Origin: Armillaria gallica
Taxonomy: Eukaryota > Basidiomycota > Agaricomycetes > Agaricales > Physalacriaceae
Direction of reading: 5' to 3'
Length of the DNA: 64,000 nucleotides
Assembly (NCBI GenBank): GCA_037576215.1
Contig: JBANDB010000008.1
Location: 2,294,001-2,358,000 of the forward strand
Shown: positions 58,946 through 64,000 of the stretch, one piece after another
How the letters are laid out: every line of letters starts with the position of its first letter
Numbering within the stretch: position 1 is the first letter of the stretch
The notes under the pieces: model-generated
Databases searched by the model: none
Told to the model about the DNA's origin: nothing
What the model saw: the letters and a program-made list of their open reading frames with translations, nothing else
Made by a program: the position numbers and the translations under genes

Positions 58946-61343
58946 TTACACCTTGCCCTCAGGTGCATGGTGTTCTCGAACTTCCCGGACATCCTCTCGT
59001 GAGGACACCGCGCTGGAAAATCCAAGGATTCTGTCGGCCTCGGGAGTTCCAGCGGCTGGGATGTCTTTCCGTAGCGAGACAGCTACGGGGGATACATTTT
59101 CGTTGTAGGCAATTGCGAAGATAACGTCCATGTCTGTTGGATCAGATGGATCAGACACTGATGGGGGATAGGTTATGTAAATGTGCACCTTCGAGCGATC
59201 TTCCCGCCGTTTCTGGGAAGAAGAGGTAGACGATGGGGACAATCATGGCGTTGAGGGAAGCAAACACTAGAAAGATGATCAGCAAACGTAAGTGCAAGGT
59301 GACAAATACCATACCAATATAGGTTCCCCAATTGATGTTTTGGAAGGATGGTCCTACAATCATGACAACTACAGCGACATGAGGCAAATCCAATACATTC
59401 AGTGGACCACTCTTACCCAAGAAGTTGAATATCCAATTGCTGGCTGTACTCAAGGCGTTGGCAGGGCCTCTCATACGCAGACCAACAATCTCGGCAGGCT
59501 AAACGGGTCCAAAATAAACGCACGTTCAATGAGAGCAATTCAGTTGTACTCACGTAAAGCCAGGTCATGCCTAACCAACCAAGGGCAAAGAACGAATTGA
59601 ACACGAACAAAAGCACCGCACTGATGACCTGAGCGGGCGAATTGTCTACTTCTCCGAGAACGGCCAACAGAACCATGGTTATGCATTGGCCTATGGCGCC
59701 AAACAGCATGAGCTTTCTGCGTCCAATTCGATCAATCAAAACAAGCGGGAGAAGCGCGATGAAGAAGTATTCAGTTCCGTTACACGCAGCCAGAATGCGT
59801 GACTTGACATCGGAGAGACCTAGACGCTCGAAAAGGATGGTCTGTTGAATGATAAGGATTAAATTACATTGCGATAAATTTAAATGCGGGAAGCTCACAG
59901 CATAGTACGTGATCAAGTTGATACCGGTGAGCTATTTGAATTGAGGGAGATCAGAATCTGGAGATTAGGACGCGCGCAAAAGCTGACCTGTTGGAAAGCC
60001 TGAACAACGACGCCCAGAACGACTCGCCTGAAATTCTGTCCGCGTCCTCCAGTTAATATCTCCTTCAGCGCCACTTTACCGTGGGGTGTATTCCCTTCTT
60101 CAAGCTCAACGGCTTCGTTGATGGCCTTGAAGGTTTGCCGCACTTCTGGGTCATTGATGGGCTTATCATCAAGAGCAGAAATAACAGCTAATGCTTCGGC
60201 TTTACGACCGACTTTGATAAGCCATCGAGGGGATTCAGGCAGCTGCATGATATTAGTTCGGTTGCTTTCAAGACAACGTAAGGGAAAACTCACGAAATTC
60301 ACACCCACGGCCATGACGAGAGCGAAGAAGATTTGAAATGATATGGGGAAACGCCATTGAACAGATGAATCGTTAGCCCAGAACCTGCGGGTATGTGAGA
60401 TAGTGTATTGGCAGAAGGTTAGTGGACTGACAGCGCAAAATCTATCCACTGATCATGCAATCAATAAATATAAGTTCACGAAAGTATGAGTCCCAAAATA
60501 ACTCACATATCTGTGAAACGATGAGTGTAGTTCAGAACCGAATCAGTGGAGGAACTTACGATATCATAATACCAAAGGCAATGAGTGCGCCTTCAATCAT
60601 GATCAAACTTCCTCGCTTAGCGGCAGGAGAACATTCCGCATGGTAGGCCGGGACAGTAGACGTCTAGAAGTTTGGGGTTTAGTTCGCCTTTTTTTAGTGT
60701 GATTTGAATGCTTACATTGAGACCGTTACCGACACCGGTAACAATCCGGGCGACAACCAATTGAGCATAACTGAAAGACGTCGTTTGCAGAATGGCACCA
60801 ATTGTCATGATGATGGCGCCAACGACCATTGTTTTACGACGACCGAGCTTGTCGCCGAGCCAAAGGTTGGACAACGCGCCCATGAGACATCCAATCTCCT
60901 GTGGCACATAGTAAGTATGATTGCGTGCGGACTGATTAGAAAGATAACTGACATATATTGCCACCACGAAACTTTGTAGTGTCGAGTGGTTCGCCGGTTG
61001 ATTGTTGCCAGTAATTACTTGTGGGAATACTTTTTCGAACTATAAATAGATTTAAGTAGGTTGAAACAATTCAGAGAATAGTTCACGGCGCAGTACCTGG
61101 TTCGCTGTCAGCAAGGCGGACATAACCTGCAACGCATGCCCATGAGCGATGTAATCAAAGAAGAACAAGAAAGAGACGTACACCTTGATCAAATCCGAAG
61201 AGAGTGAACCCAGTACCGCTGATGAACGCGATTGCGGCAGTCAACTTTCTCCCCCGTAGTTTGAGGTGGTAAGAAGCGACATCCTTCTCAAACTCAGGAG
61301 TGTCGTGGTGAGTGTGTCGTGGCTTTTCGTTATCGGAGGCCAT
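58946..61343 (-). CDS. MFS sugar transporter
   Basis: This is a 12-helix sugar porter of the plasma membrane. The start is MASDNEKPRHTHHDTPEFEK, then AIAFISGTGFTLFGFDQG. Family signatures are present: GALSNLWLGDKLGRRKTMVV in loop 2-3, GSLIMIEGALIAFGIMIS, LPESPRWLIKVGRKAEALA after helix 6, FRRVVLGVVVQAFQQLTGIN at helix 7, LVLIDRIGRRKLMLFGAIG in loop 8-9, and VYLFFPETAGRSLE after helix 12. The PESPR and PET-type motifs are characteristic of the family. The Gln-rich helix-7 motif (QAFQQLTGIN) favours a hexose or related monosaccharide substrate. The C-terminal cytosolic tail ends EVREHHAPEGKV. About 11 introns. Specific sugar unknown. It is convergent with RRP8, 138 bp between stops. Confidence 0.92.
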
Positions 61344-61983
61344 AGTTGACAGCGTGAGGAAGTACGGAAGACAAAAATAATACTCGGTTCGTAGGTGCCC
61401 GGACTAACGAGAGGGCTGTACAGATGCGGGGGTGGGGAAGCACAAGGCATGGTGCATTTCGGAGCACTCCCTTTTATACGTGCTATAATGCTCGGTGCGG
61501 TTGGCCGGAAATAAGATCTCACGGAATCAGGACCCTCAAAGGAAGGCGTCGGCAAGTTATTTGGTAGAATGTGGAGCAGATCACGATGGTCATTTTTCCC
61601 TGTAGAATGCGGATACTTCCCCCCATGGAAACAAAGGATAAGCGCCAACAGAGATCCACTGGAGTCGTTGCCCCAAGACACGAATAGACAATAGGAAGCA
61701 AGCGTGAAAAGCTCCACCGGCAGCCTATTCGAGCAGCGTGAAGGTAGTTCTATAAATAAGCAGGACCTTGGCATGCAGGTTCGTACAGCGTGCTTCGTGA
61801 TATTCTTCCATATCACTATCGTGGTAAAATCGGGGGGCCCTATAACCCCGGATGACGTCATCATTGTGTCAGGCACATGCCGAATCCGACTTGCCAGGTA
61901 TTACTTAATTTGAAATCGCCTGTACTCTTGAGCAGTCCTGTTTCTGATCCTTCCATTCATCTTCCATTTTAATCTGAACCACT
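61344..61983. promoter_or_regulatory. Divergent promoter region, sugar transporter and SLH1
   Basis: This 640 bp separates the start codons of the sugar transporter (minus) and the SLH1-like helicase (plus). A long minus-strand frame (61241-61876) runs through it but overlaps the transporter's first exon in another frame and shows no domain. A TGACGTCA palindrome (a CRE/ATF-type core) is at 61854-61861. No gene was seen. Confidence 0.45.
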
Positions 61984-64000
61984 ATGCCTGGACTCATCGC
62001 GCATCTTCATTTTCTCCTTGGAGCTCCGTCCGAGTATCAGGACAATCACCAGCTCATCACCAACTGGAATAGCGAGTCAGTATCTGCGTTCTTTGGTCGG
62101 ATCCGGTACTGATTCCCGCCGCAGCCAACATGGTCAGATGAACCGTGAGCCATTCAGTTGCCATCTGAAAGATAACACTTCTTACTCACCGTCGCCAAAA
62201 AAATTAATTACAGTAGCCGAAGTCGCCGGAGACGGGGACCTCATCGACGAGCCATCGACTTCAGTTCTTGACATTTACCGACACCCGGAACGTAAAACAC
62301 AATTGGACGCTGTTTCAAATGTTCTCTTGTGTGTGCCTTTGATCGATAGGCTCGTGTCTTACGCTCATACACTGTCAGAAAACCCCATGGGCCATCGATC
62401 GCGACTTCTTTGCTATCTGTGCTTTCGTCAGGTCGCCCTAGTGATCAAATTTCAGGAGAACTCGCCGATATTGTGGGGTTTGACGATATCGACCTCGTCG
62501 TGAAGATTCTCAACAACCGTGACGCGTTTGTTCAAGAGGTATACACGTTCTGTTGTTGGTGACAGTGAGATATTTATATGCATCAAGCTCAAAGACTCTC
62601 TCCATGGTCAGCATGTAGCTCCAGAAACCATCCATCATCATGAGAACGAACGGATACCAAGTGGATCCAACACCCAGAGTATCATCTCTTCGACTGGCAT
62701 ATGGTCAAATGACCTCTCTGCAGAGTCTGCACGTCTCCGGACCGAGAAGACCTTAAGAGATAACGCTGCTCGTCCGCTCTTTACTGGAATCGCGGTATGT
62801 ACAGATAAATACATTCAGCACGTCCTTACCTTGTCTCTGAAAGCAACCGGAAGCCGAAGTTTTGCCTCATGTATACTCATCTTCATCCACTAGTCAAGGC
62901 AATGTATTGTCATATCTGGGAAGCAAATATATGCTACCTGTTGATACCACACGGCAAGATTACGAGGCGAGTTCCAAATGATTTAAACGCAACCACTTCT
63001 AAAACTTGAATGTAGGAATACCTCGAGGTTGTGATCCCTCCTTCAAAGCCTATCCCTCCTCGGAGCACGGAGCGTTTGATACCCGTCTCAGAATTAGATC
63101 CAATAGCGCGAAGGTCTTTTCCAGTACGCCGATCTATTCGCGCGACTTGTTTTCGCCTTTTTTTAAAACCCATTTCTTCCAGGGCTACTCGTCATTGAAC
63201 CGCATTCAGTCAATTGTGTACCCCACAGCATATCGTTCCAATGAAAATATGCTCGTTTGTGGTAAGTATTCTTCTTGTTGATATGAAACCTACCAACCAT
63301 TTTTGTAGCTCCAACTGGTGCTGTGAGTAGCATTCAATTTGTCCGGCTATTCCACCGGGTTACTCAGTATCATGTAGGGTAAAACTGACGTAGCGATGAT
63401 GACCATTTTGCGCGTCTTGGACCAGCACCGGTCCAAGAATGATGACGAAAATATACACGCAACAATAGATCGTGATTCATTCAAGATCATATATGTGCAA
63501 GTGCGTTTCATCATAAGGCCGGGCCCGGGCTAATATCGGTGAATAGAGCGCCCATGAAGGCTTTGGCTTCAGAGATCGTGCGAAAATTCAGCAAACGGCT
63601 TCAATGGTTATCGATTCAAGTCAGGGAGTTGACTGGTCTGGCTGCCTGTTACCTTTCCGGGAGTAGTATCGGACTGACGTACAATACTAGGTGATATGCA
63701 AATGACCAAAGCTGAAATCGCGCAGACCCAAATCATCGTCACCACACCGGAGAAATGGGATGTTGTTACTCGCAAACCGACAGGGGAAGGAGAACTTGCA
63801 TCAGTGAATACATATATTCAAACCAAACTACTTCATAACTCATCCTCACTTTCAACAGTCGCTTAAACTACTGATTATCGACGAGGTTCATCTACTGAAT
63901 GAAGAGCGTGGCGCAGTCATCGAAACCATCGTTGCCCGTACTTTACGACAAGTGCGATCTCTCCCTTCTTTTTGAACGTTCTCTAGATTGACATTACTTG
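61984..64000 (+). CDS. SLH1: DExH RNA helicase Slh1/ASCC3-like, 5' part
   Basis: This is the N-terminal part of a Ski2-like helicase of the Slh1/ASCC3 type, the ribosome-quality-control helicase that splits collided ribosomes. The gene runs off the window end. The start is [20 protein letters not shown]. Later exons give [30 protein letters not shown], then [36 protein letters not shown] and [20 protein letters not shown]. The first helicase cassette shows Walker [51 protein letters not shown] and the DEVH box [20 protein letters not shown]. Brr2 is excluded by SIVYPTAY and by the N-terminal blocks. The second to third exon boundaries (62080-62350) are uncertain. Confidence 0.88.

Noticed and set aside
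61241..61876. Minus-strand ORF of 211 codons upstream of the sugar transporter
   Set aside because: It overlaps the transporter's first exon in another frame and its composition is promoter-like, with no motif.

Overview
This is nuclear DNA of a filamentous basidiomycete, most likely an Agaricomycete. Genes are dense and most are cut by many 40-60 bp GT-AG introns, intergenic gaps are short, and several genes are typical of mushroom-forming fungi: a GH9 endoglucanase with a C-terminal membrane anchor, a YTP1-type membrane protein, and CCCH zinc-finger proteins with an N-terminal domain of unknown function. I found 28 genes with reasonable support plus one weak candidate. Both window ends cut through genes. 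CDS coordinates below are genomic spans from start to stop and include introns. I saw no rRNA, tRNA, CRISPR array or intact transposon.

Layout. 1-1089: 3' end of a Dal5-type MFS permease. 1250-9202: NUP82 (nuclear pore), then three proteasome genes in a row, PRE10 (alpha7), RPN12 (19S lid) and PRE3 (beta1), then a conserved gene of unknown function. 9447-14225: a Gfo/Idh/MocA oxidoreductase, a single-pass membrane protein and a CoA-type Nudix hydrolase. 14226-17468: a 3.2 kb stretch with no recognisable gene. 17469-20425: an alpha/beta hydrolase and the replication-licensing factor CDT1. 21207-25565: two tandem paralogous CCCH proteins, the second with a decayed acidic motif. 26182-31415: Rho-GDI, COQ2 and a YTP1-like protein. 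32325-40065: a second Dal5-type permease, an F-box-like protein, a Ser-rich single-pass protein and the PKA regulatory subunit. 40066-48041: sparse, with the GH9 endoglucanase and one weak candidate gene. 48042-64000: a Zn2Cys6 regulator with two complete zinc clusters in tandem, a HERP-like ubiquitin-domain membrane protein, MET10, uracil phosphoribosyltransferase, RRP8, an MFS sugar transporter and the 5' part of the SLH1/ASCC3 helicase.

Most of the content is housekeeping: protein turnover, rRNA modification, sulfite reduction, ubiquinone, pyrimidine salvage, cAMP signalling and ribosome-stall rescue. The most unusual items are the regulator with a duplicated zinc-cluster exon cassette (every cysteine repeats 50 residues later and both copies carry a 13-nt micro-exon at the same place), the diverged CCCH pair, and the clustering of three proteasome genes.
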